A stretch of 45,262 bases of DNA from Candidatus Zixiibacteriota bacterium (GTDB taxonomy: Bacteria; Zixibacteria; MSB-5A5; UBA10806; 4484-95). The notes beneath the pieces were generated by a model that was not told the origin of the DNA, searched no databases, and worked only from the letters and a program-made list of their open reading frames with translations. The stretch lies in assembly GCA_024231855.1 (NCBI GenBank), contig JAAEQD010000163.1, forward strand, positions 1-45,262, written 5' to 3'. This document shows positions 8,918 through 17,495 of this stretch, one piece after another (position 1 is the first letter of the stretch; every line of letters starts with the position of its first letter). Both the position numbers and the translations under genes were made by a program.

Positions 8918-8996
8918 CCGTGTTGTCAGGTCCCTTGACCTGACGACTATGACGCTGTGAAGATAATAGTTGTCGGGTGAGGGCACCTGACAACAC
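8918..8996. repeat. Dual-hairpin repeat element, copy 2
   Basis: GTTGTCAGGTC (8922-8932)/GACCTGACGAC (8937-8947), then 21 bases, then GTTGTCGGGTG (8969-8979)/CACCTGACAAC (8984-8994). Same order and spacing as the copy at 8583-8663. It directly cuts off the duplicated EamA fragment and leaves 18 bases before the true gene. Confidence 0.85.
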
Positions 8997-9014
8997 ATTG
9001 AAAGAAAGAAAGAA

Positions 9015-9914
9015 TTGAACGAATTTCTTGGTGAAATAGCTGCCTTATCAACTGCCGCCTGTTGGGCGTTTACCTCGATGTTTTTCACGCTCGGCGGCCG
9101 GCGTGTCGGTTCGGTGATTGTTAATCGGGTTCGCCTGGTGTTGGCGCTTATATTTTTAATGTTAACCCATCTGATTCTAACCGGCCAACTAATACCGATA
9201 CAGGCCGAGCCATCCCGATGGTTCTGGCTGGGCCTGTCAGGTGTGATCGGATTCGTTATCGGGGATGCCATGCTTTTCCAGGCGTTCGTCATGATCGGCA
9301 CCCGGATAACGATGCTTCTGATGTCGCTGGTGCCGGTTATCTCAACGATACTGGCCTGGCTGTTTTTAGGCGAAACACTTTCACCAATCGAGGTGTTGGG
9401 GATCGCCGTGACAATCGGCGGCGTGGCCTGGGTAGTAGCCGACAAAAATCGCGGCGGCGCGATTGTTAAGGGCAAGCAGCTAGCTTTGGGTGTGCTTCTT
9501 GGTATAGGCGGCGCGATGGGGCAAGCGGTCGGTCTGCTGACATCCAAGAAAGGCCTGTTTGGTGATTTCTCGGCGCTGTCGGGCAACCTGATTCGGGTTA
9601 TTATCGCCACAATCGTGATGTGGATTCTGACAATCGCCATAGGCAAAGCTAAATCGACTATTCTTAGCCTGAAGGATTTCAAGGCCAGCCGGGCGATTCT
9701 CGGCGGCTCGATCTGCGGACCGTTTATCGGGGTCTGGCTATCGCTGGTAGCGATTCAATACGCCCGTATCGGTATCGCTTCCACCTTGATGTCGTTAACG
9801 CCGGTGTTACTGATCCCGCTGGTCTGGTGGGTTTTCAAGGAGAAGATCACGATTCACGGCGTCCTCGGCACACTGGTAGCGATAGCCGGTGTAGCGATAC
9901 TGCTGTTGGCGTAG
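9015..9914 (+). CDS. EamA-domain (drug/metabolite transporter superfamily) permease
   Basis: 299 residues with about ten membrane segments in two EamA halves, typical of DMT-family metabolite exporters (RhaT/YdcZ-like group). Landmarks: an early ALSTAACWAFTSMFF, the end of half one at LAWLFLGETLSPIEVLGI, and the matching LVWWVFKEKITIHGVLGTLVAIAGV in half two. TTG 9015 is the likely start: it aligns with the ATG of the duplicated fragment upstream, and only a weak purine-rich GAAAGAAAG precedes it. A 453-base repeat-filled gap separates it from the MATE gene, so it may be a separate transcript. Substrate unknown. Confidence 0.88.
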   Translation: MNEFLGEIAALSTAACWAFTSMFFTLGGRRVGSVIVNRVRLVLALIFLMLTHLILTGQLIPIQAEPSRWFWLGLSGVIGFVIGDAMLFQAFVMIGTRITMLLMSLVPVISTILAWLFLGETLSPIEVLGIAVTIGGVAWVVADKNRGGAIVKGKQLALGVLLGIGGAMGQAVGLLTSKKGLFGDFSALSGNLIRVIIATIVMWILTIAIGKAKSTILSLKDFKASRAILGGSICGPFIGVWLSLVAIQYARIGIASTLMSLTPVLLIPLVWWVFKEKITIHGVLGTLVAIAGVAILLLA

Positions 9915-9915
9915 A

Positions 9916-9961
9916 AACTGTCGGGTGAGGGTCATCTAACGCTGTGTGCACCCGACAACAC
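9916..9961. repeat. Hairpin repeat directly after the EamA gene
   Basis: CTGTCGGGTG at 9916-9925 can pair with CACCCGACAA about 20 bases further on; the loop carries an extra insertion compared with the other GTTGTC hairpins. It lies immediately behind the stop codon and could help end transcription, although no T-run follows. Confidence 0.6.
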
Positions 9962-10060
9962 GAAAGCCAATCTGGCAAGCAGCAGTCATGCAACTCAACG
10001 GTAGCAATCCCGTAAAAGAATTAGTATATTTATCATACCAACAATTCAAAGGAGTACAAT

Positions 10061-10414
10061 ATGCCTTTAGTAAAACTTGATGAACTACCCGAACTGCAAA
10101 TCGCCGAGGGAGTCTCGATGCGGGTTGTCACGGCCGGGACCGTAACCGTGGCCCACGTAAGCCTGACTGCCGGGGCGCCGGTGCCGGAGCATTCGCATCA
10201 TCATGAACAGGTTGTCAATGTAATCGAGGGCGAACTGGAGCTGACTGTCGAGGGCAAGCCCTTCAGCCTGACACCGGGTAAGGTTATGATCTTACCGCCC
10301 AATGTACCACATTCGGGCCGGGCCGTAACCGATTGCCGGGTAGTGGATGTTTTCCATCCGGTGCGCGAGGATTTCAAAGGCGCCAGTTTCGGCGGGTATT
10401 CAAAGAAAGACTGA
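10061..10414 (+). CDS. Small cupin-fold protein
   Basis: 117 residues forming one cupin barrel. Motif 1 is GAPVPEHSHHHEQVVNVIEG with metal ligands His44, His46 and Gln50 or Glu49. Motif 2 is PGKVMILPPNVPHSG with the final His. A metal-bound single-domain cupin may be a small dioxygenase, isomerase or binding protein, and the sequence does not say which. AAAGGAG eight bases before ATG 10061 is a good ribosome site. It stands alone between repeat-rich gaps. Confidence 0.85.
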   Translation: MPLVKLDELPELQIAEGVSMRVVTAGTVTVAHVSLTAGAPVPEHSHHHEQVVNVIEGELELTVEGKPFSLTPGKVMILPPNVPHSGRAVTDCRVVDVFHPVREDFKGASFGGYSKKD

Positions 10415-10433
10415 AGTATAAAGAGTGAGGAAA

Positions 10434-10520
10434 TTGTCGGCTGAGAGTCATTTGACAACACCGGGAACATAGACAAAATCATGCAGTCATTGCGAGGAGC
10501 GAAGCGACGCTGGAATCTAC
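10434..10520. repeat. GTTGTC-type hairpin remnant followed by a REP-like unit
   Basis: TTGTCGGCTGAGAG...GACAACACC (10434-10461) is a degenerate member of the hairpin family. GTCATTGCGAGGAGCGAAGC starts at 10486 and continues to about 10520; it is the same unit that occurs inverted at 8700-8731. Together they fill the gap after the cupin gene. Confidence 0.6.
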
Positions 10521-10615
10521 CTACTTATAGTATTATGTTTTATTCAACTGCAGACGCAATAATTATTAAATATCTGGTTGCACCGGCCGGATGATTATTA
10601 TATCTTTATGACGCT

Positions 10616-11512
10616 ATGCTAAAAGGATTGCATTTTCTTTTAACTTATCAATGCTTGTACGAATGTGATCACTGTTTCCTCTACTGCGGGCCGCATATGG
10701 AGGGGACATTCACGATCGAGCAAGTCGAGAAAGCGATAGTCCAGGGAATCGAAGCCGGGATCGAATCGATTTATATCGAGGGCGGTGAACCGTTTCTTTA
10801 TTATCCCGTTATGCTGGAGACGCTTCGCCTGGCCAGGAAACTTAATCTCAAGACCGGTATTGTCACCAATTGCTACTGGGCCAATTCCGAGCGGGATGCC
10901 GAATTGTGGCTTAAGCCTCTGGTCGAGATCGGAATCGATGACTTATCGGTTTCGAATGATGAATTCCACAGTGATGACCCGAAACACAGTCCGGCTCAAA
11001 CGGCTTTCGAGGTAGCTAAAAAACTGGGCATGCCATCGGGATCTATTTGCATCGATAAGCCAATTGTTCTACCCAAAGATAAGGGCCGTAAGGGCGAACC
11101 TGTTATCGGCGGCGATGTCGTATTCAAAGGCCGCGCGGTGGAGAAGCTTATCGGGGATTTGCCCCGCCGCAAATTCGATTGTTTCACGGAATGTAGTCAG
11201 GAAGAGCTGGCCAATCCGGGTCGCGTTCATCTCGACCCATTCGGCGAAGTACAGGTTTGCCAGGGACTGTCAGTCGGCAATATATGGAAAACGCCGCTGG
11301 CGAAGATCATGGCCGATTACGAACCGGAGAAACATCCGATTATCGGACCGCTTCTCAAAGGCGGCCCGGCTGAATTAGCCCGCGAGTTTGGACTTCCCGA
11401 AGGCGATAGCTATGTCAGCGAATGCCATCTATGCTACCTGATCCGCAAGAAGCTGATCGATAAATTTCCCGAGTACCTTTGCCCGAACCAGGTGTATGGA
11501 ATCAATAAGTAA
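10616..11512 (+). CDS. Radical SAM protein with C-terminal cysteine-rich region
   Basis: 298 residues. The radical SAM CxxxCxxC motif is at Cys13, Cys17 and Cys20 (TYQCLYECDHC), followed by IEGGEPFLYYP, the GGE SAM-binding motif. The C-terminal third holds more cysteines (CFTEC, QVCQG, SECHLC, LCPN) in a SPASM/twitch-like arrangement, so an auxiliary iron-sulfur cluster is likely. Such proteins modify peptides or build cofactors, but no precursor peptide or cofactor gene is next to it. A GDP/HxxFG segment (HLDPFGEVQVC) is typical of this SPASM-like group. ATG 10616 gives the expected short N-terminus; no strong ribosome site is visible. Confidence 0.85.
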   Translation: MLKGLHFLLTYQCLYECDHCFLYCGPHMEGTFTIEQVEKAIVQGIEAGIESIYIEGGEPFLYYPVMLETLRLARKLNLKTGIVTNCYWANSERDAELWLKPLVEIGIDDLSVSNDEFHSDDPKHSPAQTAFEVAKKLGMPSGSICIDKPIVLPKDKGRKGEPVIGGDVVFKGRAVEKLIGDLPRRKFDCFTECSQEELANPGRVHLDPFGEVQVCQGLSVGNIWKTPLAKIMADYEPEKHPIIGPLLKGGPAELAREFGLPEGDSYVSECHLCYLIRKKLIDKFPEYLCPNQVYGINK

Positions 11513-11616
11513 TTTTAGCAGAATATCAATACAAACAGTATTTATGTCATTTTCTGATAAGGGTTCCATTGTTAGTAAACGAGATTTTATTAGTTTGTGA
11601 TATAGGAGCGAATTAG

Positions 11617-12828
11617 ATGTACGAGAAGATAAAAAAACTGAGTGAGAAATACGCCGGTCAGATGATTAATTTCAGGCGGCATCTGCATCAGATACCGGAA
11701 ACCGCTCTGATGGAATTCGAGACCAAGAAATCGGTAGTATCGCAGCTTAAGAAAATCGGTTTGAAAGTTAACGGCGGCTTATGGCGGACCTCGATAGTCG
11801 CCATGCTGGAGGGTCAGAAAACCAATCCGTGCGTGGCTATCAGGTCCGATATGGACGCCCTCCCGGTTACCGAGAAAACCGGTGATTTCTTCGCCTCAAA
11901 AAATAACGGTTCTATGCACGCTTGCGGTCATGACGCCCATATGGCGATGGTCTGGGGAGCGGCTAAAATATTATCATCTTTTAAGAAAACACTGCCCGGC
12001 TCGGTGAAATTCTTATTCCAGCCTTCTGAGGAGGAGCCACCGGGAGGCGCTAATCCAATGATCACGGCCGGGGCGCTGAATAAGCCGACGGTCGATGCCA
12101 TATTTGGTTTGCATGTCGATCCCACTATCCCGATCGGCAAAATAGGCTTGAAAAAGGGTCCGATGATGGCCCAGGTCGATGATTTCGACCTGACGGTGAT
12201 CGGCAAATCCGGGCATGCCGCCCGACCACACGAAACTGTCGACGCTGTAGTGGTCGCCGCCCAGTTGGTGACTGCCCTGCAATCCATATCCTCGCGACGA
12301 GTCAACCCGCTTGACCCGATAATTGTCACGATCGGGCAAATCGAAGGCGGAACGGCACGTAACATAATCGCCGACAAAGTAACGCTTTATGGTACTGCCC
12401 GCACACTTGACAAGAAGTTGGCAGGCAAAATCCCAGATATGATAAAGAAGATCGCCGATGGCATATGCAAGGCTCACGGCGCTACCCACGTTCTCGATTA
12501 TCGGGTGGGCTACCCGGTACTGAGCAACAGCCCTGAAATTATCGACATTCTGGGCAGCGTAATCACCCGGATGCATGGCAAGAAAACAGCCATGGAAAAA
12601 GACCGTCCCGGAATGGGCGCTGAGGATTTCGCCTGTTACTTGCGTGAAGTACCCGGCGCGATGTTCCTTTTGGGCATACGCAACAAGAGTATCGGCGCCG
12701 ATAAACCGTGGCATCACCCTGAATTTAAAATCGATGAGAAGGCGATCCCTCTGGGGGCATCAGTGCTGGCGGCGGCAGTGATCGAATATTTCGAGCGCAA
12801 CAGCCTGAAGATCGTTATTAAAGGATAA
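11617..12828 (+). CDS. M20-family amidohydrolase (N-acyl-amino-acid/hippurate hydrolase type)
   Basis: 403 residues, normal length. The family begins with RRHLHQIPETALMEFET. The metal site shows RSDMDALP (about 76-83) and HACGHDAHMAM with Cys103, His105 and His108. The catalytic/metal QPSEEEPPGGA follows, then the dimerisation-domain motif GKSGHAARPHETVDAV, and finally MGAEDFACYL and the last His in WHHPEF. These enzymes hydrolyse N-acyl amino acids such as hippurate or N-acetyl-L-amino acids, or indole-3-acetyl conjugates. The precise substrate is not predictable. TAGGAG before ATG 11617 supports the start. Monocistronic by its surroundings. Confidence 0.92.
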   Translation: MYEKIKKLSEKYAGQMINFRRHLHQIPETALMEFETKKSVVSQLKKIGLKVNGGLWRTSIVAMLEGQKTNPCVAIRSDMDALPVTEKTGDFFASKNNGSMHACGHDAHMAMVWGAAKILSSFKKTLPGSVKFLFQPSEEEPPGGANPMITAGALNKPTVDAIFGLHVDPTIPIGKIGLKKGPMMAQVDDFDLTVIGKSGHAARPHETVDAVVVAAQLVTALQSISSRRVNPLDPIIVTIGQIEGGTARNIIADKVTLYGTARTLDKKLAGKIPDMIKKIADGICKAHGATHVLDYRVGYPVLSNSPEIIDILGSVITRMHGKKTAMEKDRPGMGAEDFACYLREVPGAMFLLGIRNKSIGADKPWHHPEFKIDEKAIPLGASVLAAAVIEYFERNSLKIVIKG

Positions 12829-12941
12829 AACAGATATTGCCGCTTGATCAGCGCTCGAATGTTTATACAATTACTGAATTGATAAACGCTTAAATACTAT
12901 TATATAAACAGCTAATTTTGATTAAACGATAAATATTTTAT

Positions 12942-14162
12942 TTAATGAGAGAAACTTAGCACACTCACTTGTGTCTGGCCGGCAAGGAATACGTAGCCAT
13001 CCGTGTAAGTGATATCATTAGAGGTCTCGTTAGTGGTGTGCTGATCGAGGATTTCCAGCGTACTTCCATCGGAATAATCGAAAGCCCAGGCACCACCGGC
13101 TGAACTTCCGGAAGAGGCAAAGACAATTGATCCGATCGCGTAAACGCCGGTGAAACCACCCTGCTGGGCGTGGTTATCAACCGATACCAGGGCGTTTGTC
13201 AACATTCTCAATTCTTCGGTGGTGCCCACGAACACGTAATCACCATCGGTGGATATACTCTGGCATTGGCCGGTGAATGTCGAATACCGGCGGGTAAAAT
13301 CCGGGCTACCAGGATTTGAAACATCATACTCGGTTATTCCATTGACATCTAAAACATATACGGTTGAACCGATAGCATCGACATCTTTGACAACGCCGCT
13401 GGTAATCGAAATTCTGCTTAAGGAGGTAAATTCACCGTTGGCAAACGACACAATTTGCAGGGCGTCATTATCGGCAATATAGATAATATTACCTATTATC
13501 TTGACGTTCCAGGCCAATCCTGATGTATTGAACGAGTTCGATGAGCCGGAATCCAGGGCGGTGAATAACCTGATACCGCGGTCACCCTCGGCCGTGACCA
13601 GATATGGATCGCTGAAATCGATACCCTTGAAATCACCGGGGGAGGTAAAGCTGAAAACCTCAACGGGCGACGTGGGGCTTGATATATTCAATACCGACAT
13701 CCCATCCGTACCGGACGCTATGTAAAGATAGCTTCCCTCCGAAGCTACCCTCATCGCCGGATTGGTCAGTCCAAAACCGGACAGAAATCCGAATTCATTG
13801 GTAACTTCGCGAGTAACTGTCACATTAACCACATTTGATGGGTACGCTTCCTCTTCATCCCAGGCCACCGCCTGAATTCGATGAGTGGAGTTATCCTCAT
13901 AAATAGAAGTGTCCCACTGATAGGTAAACGGCGCATTCGAATCGGTGTATACGGAATCGCTATCGATATAGAAATCGACTCGCAGCATGGTGTAATCCGA
14001 TCCTATGGAAGTGTTGATTGTTACGATATCCGTCACCGATGAATTGTTAGTGGGGCTGGTGATTGTGATCGGATCGTCATTTACAGGCTCCGTTGGATCA
14101 TCCTTTTCGCAGGCGGATATAATCAGGAGCAGAAAGACGAATATGAGTGCAAAATTTTTCAT
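12942..14162 (-). CDS. Lipoprotein with Ig-like domain and LVIVD-type beta-propeller
   Basis: 406 residues. The signal peptide ends in a lipobox, LIISAC with Cys18, so the protein is lipid-anchored. An Ig-like (cadherin/big) domain follows (about 30-115; ITITSPTNNSSVTDI, HRIQAVAWDEE). After that come repeated LVIVD-like blades (LYIASGTDGMSVLNIS, IIYIADNDALQIVS, VYVLDVNGITEYDVSNP, VFVGTTEELRML). Such propellers are generally surface or periplasmic binding modules. Transcribed toward the M20 gene (convergent). No partner is suggested by context; function unknown. Confidence 0.82.
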   Translation of the reverse strand: MKNFALIFVFLLLIISACEKDDPTEPVNDDPITITSPTNNSSVTDIVTINTSIGSDYTMLRVDFYIDSDSVYTDSNAPFTYQWDTSIYEDNSTHRIQAVAWDEEEAYPSNVVNVTVTREVTNEFGFLSGFGLTNPAMRVASEGSYLYIASGTDGMSVLNISSPTSPVEVFSFTSPGDFKGIDFSDPYLVTAEGDRGIRLFTALDSGSSNSFNTSGLAWNVKIIGNIIYIADNDALQIVSFANGEFTSLSRISITSGVVKDVDAIGSTVYVLDVNGITEYDVSNPGSPDFTRRYSTFTGQCQSISTDGDYVFVGTTEELRMLTNALVSVDNHAQQGGFTGVYAIGSIVFASSGSSAGGAWAFDYSDGSTLEILDQHTTNETSNDITYTDGYVFLAGQTQVSVLSFSH

Positions 14163-14381
14163 ACGTTAATCTTATCGGATAATTGGGGATAAATTCAAGA
14201 AGAAAATGATAATAGCTCAAGAAAAAGTTGAATGATTTAAATATTGCTATCAACCAATATTTATAGATTAACCAATCGATATTATAGAAGCGTTCTCCAT
14301 TTTATCTATATACCCAATATTATGCCGGCAACGCAGTTACACCCGGTTCTCATCACCGCGCTCGCCCGGAAACGCCGGAGT

Positions 14382-14753
14382 CTATTCTGTCCACCGAATA
14401 ACGGTAGCCATGACATTAAGTTGATCATCACCGCCGTCCGAGAAGACATCCGCTGACTTCTGACTGGACTTGAGGATGATGGCGTCCCCTCCCGCTCTGC
14501 AGGCCTGTCGCTTCATTTTGGGCAAAACCTTTTCCAGAGTATCGTAACCAAATGACCCCTCGCCCTCAAGGATACCGAGTTCTTCATAATCCCGGTCGGG
14601 CAGTTTTGAGCTGAAGACTTCGATAGTACAGTCATCAGGTCGGGCAGGATATGATGGTCCCGTCGCGATGTATTTGGCAGAAGCGCATGAGAATATTGTA
14701 GCTATGAGACCTATTGCCACCAGAGTGAGAATTGACTTTGCCACTATGTTCAT
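14382..14753 (-). CDS. Small lipoprotein, function unknown
   Basis: 123 residues. A signal peptide ending in ATIFSCAS with Cys23 predicts a lipid anchor. The mature part has a compact alpha/beta fold: DCTIEVFSSKLPDRDYEELG, a helix containing KQACRAGGDAIIL, and a last strand VMATVIRW. This 'GADAII' helix pattern resembles the family of short envelope lipoproteins in which a conserved Gly-Ala/Gly-Asp-Ala lies before a final strand (Rcs-type/YbjQ-like folds). The similarity is only by eye. GGAGG seven to eight bases before ATG 14753 is a strong ribosome site. Confidence 0.75.
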   Translation of the reverse strand: MNIVAKSILTLVAIGLIATIFSCASAKYIATGPSYPARPDDCTIEVFSSKLPDRDYEELGILEGEGSFGYDTLEKVLPKMKRQACRAGGDAIILKSSQKSADVFSDGGDDQLNVMATVIRWTE

Positions 14754-15191
14754 TACTTCGTCCTCCTTCTTTTACTTCTATAGTCTGCCGATTTTGATTG
14801 ATAAAGGTACTATATGACAGAGTCAATATCAATAGAAAGATCAAACCTTTCTTTGCGGATGTTATGCATATGTAGGAACACATGAACAGCACCGACATTG
14901 CAACGCATTATAATACAACCAGTTAAATAAAGTGGGCAGGTAAGAATGTGACGTCAGGGCAAATCTATACATGGAAATTATCTATTACTTGATCAAGAGG
15001 ATAAAAACAATAATATTTTTTCCTTATGCCAGAAACATTTTCCTGTTTTATCTGTACATTTATTATAGCGGAAGTAATGCCGTTGTATTGGTTTTTACAA
15101 TTCGCGTTTACGCGGCGATTAATGTTAATTGGCCGATAACTGAACTGAAATGTAAGTCATGACGGAAAGATAATACACCGAGGAATAACAG
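14754..15191. other. Divergent intergenic region, 438 bases
   Basis: AT-rich gap between the divergently read small lipoprotein and the TonB receptor; it must hold both promoters. A 63-codon open frame at 14971-15162 has no ribosome site and a composition like non-coding DNA, so I do not call it. A small AGAAAG/CTTTCT stem lies near 14836-14854. No riboswitch was recognised. Confidence 0.5.
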
Positions 15192-17492
15192 ATGAGAATA
15201 ACCGTAATCACTTTTTTTATATTTCTAATTGTTAATATAGCATCAGCAAACGAAAGATTTACATTAAGCGGATTTATCAGGGACGCGTCCACCGGTGAAG
15301 AATTGATCGGAACAACGGTTTATATCAAGGACCTCAAGGCGGGCACATCCACTAATGTTTATGGCTTTTACTCGCTGACTGTTCCCGGTGGCAACTATAC
15401 AGTCAGATACAGCACAATCGGTTATGAAAAACAGGAAATCGAGCTGCCGCTTAACGAGAATATCAAACGCGATATTGAATTGGCCGTAAGTCCCCTGATT
15501 TTAGAACCGGTGATAGTAACGGAAGAGGTTGCTGATGAGAATATTACGAAACCGGAGATGAGTTCTTTTAATCTCCAGCCCGTAAAACTAAAAACAGTAC
15601 CAATTATTTTCGGCGAGCAGGACATTTTAAAAACAATTCAACTTATGCCTGGTGTTCGTGAAGTCGGCGAGGGCCAGAGCGGATTTACGGTCAGGGGCGG
15701 CAGTCCCGATCAAAACCTTTTGTTATTGGACGAGGCGATAGTATATAACGCCTCGCACCTTCTGGGATTCTTTTCGGTTTTTAACTCCGACGCGATTAAA
15801 AACGTAAATCTAATGAAAGGATCAGCATCCGCCAGATACGGGGGACGGTTATCCTCGGTGCTGGATATGAAAATGAAGGAGGGCAACTCCAAGAAGTTCT
15901 CGGCATCGGGAGGTATTGGCCTTATTTCGTCACGGCTGACATTTCAAGGGCCGATAATTAAAGATAAAAGCTCATTTATTGTGTCTGGCAGAAGAACTTA
16001 CGTTGATTTTTTCTTAAGAAGGTCCAAATCGGAGAGCATCAGAAAGTCGAAGCTTTATTTCTATGATTTGAATTTGAAATCGAATTATAAAGTGAGCGGT
16101 AATGATCGGATATTCTTATCGGCATACACCGGCAGGGATGTCCTTGGCTTCAAAGACGAATTTGGAATAGACTGGGGTAATATCACAGGTACATTCAGGT
16201 GGAATCATCTGTTCAATGATAAGTTGTTTTTAAATTCTTCTCTTATTTATAGCAAATACGATTACAATATAAGCATCACCAATGGCGATGAATTGATAGA
16301 CATCGGTTCTTCGATTAAGGATATTAATTTGAAAGAGGATTTTCAGTTCTTTCACAATTCCACGAACACTTTCAATTTCGGTCTGAACGCTATATACCAC
16401 ACTTTCCTTCCAGGTGAAATCATGGCTGATGGCAGTTCGATCAATGAACTCAGAATTAAAAACAAGTACGCCCTGGAGAGCGCTTTATATTATTCCCATG
16501 AAGTTAAAGCCTCGGATTTACTGTCGTTCAACTATGGGCTTCACCTGTCGAGCTTCAGCGTACTCGGCCCGGGAGATGTTTTCACATTCGATGAGGACGG
16601 CGATGTTACCGATGTTGAAACTTATACGGGTAAAAAATTGATCAAATTCTTTGGGGGTATCGAACCCCGATTCAGCGTCAATTACCTTCTGGATGTGTCA
16701 AGCTCGGTTAAAGCGTCTTACGCTCGAAACAAGCAATACATGCATCTTCTCTCCGCCTCATCATCCTCGACGCCATTTGATATCTGGCATCCAAGCACAA
16801 AAAATGTCAAACCGGGAGTGGCCGACCAGATAGCTCTGGGATATTTCAGGAATTTCGATAGCAACAACTACGAGACATCACTGGAAGTGTATTATAAAAA
16901 CATGCGGGATCAGGTGGATTACAAAAACGGCGCGGATATATATCTAAATGAACAAGTCGAAGCCGAGATGGTTTTCGGCAAAGCCTGGTCGTATGGGGCG
17001 GAACTACTGGTTAAAAAGAACTATGGAAAATTAACCGGTTGGCTTGGCTATACCTTATCTCGTACCCGAAAGAAATTCCCTGATATAAACGACGGTAACT
17101 CATTCCCATCCCGGCAGGATCGAACTCACGATCTGTCATTAGTCGCTAATTATAAGCACAGTAAGAGTTGGACTTTTTCGGCAAACTGGATTTACTATAC
17201 CGGTAACGCGGTCACTTTCCCTAGCGGCAAATATTACTACGACGAGCAAATTATCAATATGTACACCGAGAGAAACAGCTACCGGATGCCGGCTTATCAC
17301 AGGCTCGATCTGGGAGCGACATGGAGCGGCGAAATGTTCAGCTGGAATTTCTCTCTCTACAACGCCTATGGCCGCAAAAACGCTTACGCGATAATGTTCA
17401 GGAAAAATGAAGATGATCCAACGGTTACTGAAGCGGTGAGGGTGTCATTGTTTTCATTTTTCCCATCGATAACAATGAACTTCAGATGGTAG
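15192..17492 (+). CDS. TonB-dependent outer-membrane receptor with carboxypeptidase-regulatory-like domain
   Basis: 766 residues. Signal peptide (1-19), then a CarboxypepD_reg-like domain (about 22-100; SGFIRDASTGEELIGTTVYIKD, YTVRYSTIGYE). Next is the plug (about 125-230) with VREVGEGQSGFTVRGGSPDQNL and LMKGSASARYGGRLSSVLD, then a beta-barrel ending in an aromatic FRW terminus, as needed for outer-membrane insertion. It imports a ligand across the outer membrane using TonB energy. This SusC-like but short form is commonly paired with a DUF4249 lipoprotein, and that gene starts three bases after the stop here. GAGGAATAACAG before ATG 15192 is the ribosome site. Ligand unknown. Confidence 0.92.
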   Translation: MRITVITFFIFLIVNIASANERFTLSGFIRDASTGEELIGTTVYIKDLKAGTSTNVYGFYSLTVPGGNYTVRYSTIGYEKQEIELPLNENIKRDIELAVSPLILEPVIVTEEVADENITKPEMSSFNLQPVKLKTVPIIFGEQDILKTIQLMPGVREVGEGQSGFTVRGGSPDQNLLLLDEAIVYNASHLLGFFSVFNSDAIKNVNLMKGSASARYGGRLSSVLDMKMKEGNSKKFSASGGIGLISSRLTFQGPIIKDKSSFIVSGRRTYVDFFLRRSKSESIRKSKLYFYDLNLKSNYKVSGNDRIFLSAYTGRDVLGFKDEFGIDWGNITGTFRWNHLFNDKLFLNSSLIYSKYDYNISITNGDELIDIGSSIKDINLKEDFQFFHNSTNTFNFGLNAIYHTFLPGEIMADGSSINELRIKNKYALESALYYSHEVKASDLLSFNYGLHLSSFSVLGPGDVFTFDEDGDVTDVETYTGKKLIKFFGGIEPRFSVNYLLDVSSSVKASYARNKQYMHLLSASSSSTPFDIWHPSTKNVKPGVADQIALGYFRNFDSNNYETSLEVYYKNMRDQVDYKNGADIYLNEQVEAEMVFGKAWSYGAELLVKKNYGKLTGWLGYTLSRTRKKFPDINDGNSFPSRQDRTHDLSLVANYKHSKSWTFSANWIYYTGNAVTFPSGKYYYDEQIINMYTERNSYRMPAYHRLDLGATWSGEMFSWNFSLYNAYGRKNAYAIMFRKNEDDPTVTEAVRVSLFSFFPSITMNFRW

Positions 17493-17495
17493 GTA

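Noticed and set aside
8801..9682. 293-codon open frame on the minus strand
   Set aside because: Lies over the EamA gene and the hairpin repeats; the protein is Ser/Pro/Arg-rich without domain character. It is a shadow of the plus-strand gene.
14971..15162. 63-codon frame before the TonB receptor
   Set aside because: AT-rich, no ribosome site, low-complexity hydrophobic/aromatic sequence; treated as intergenic.
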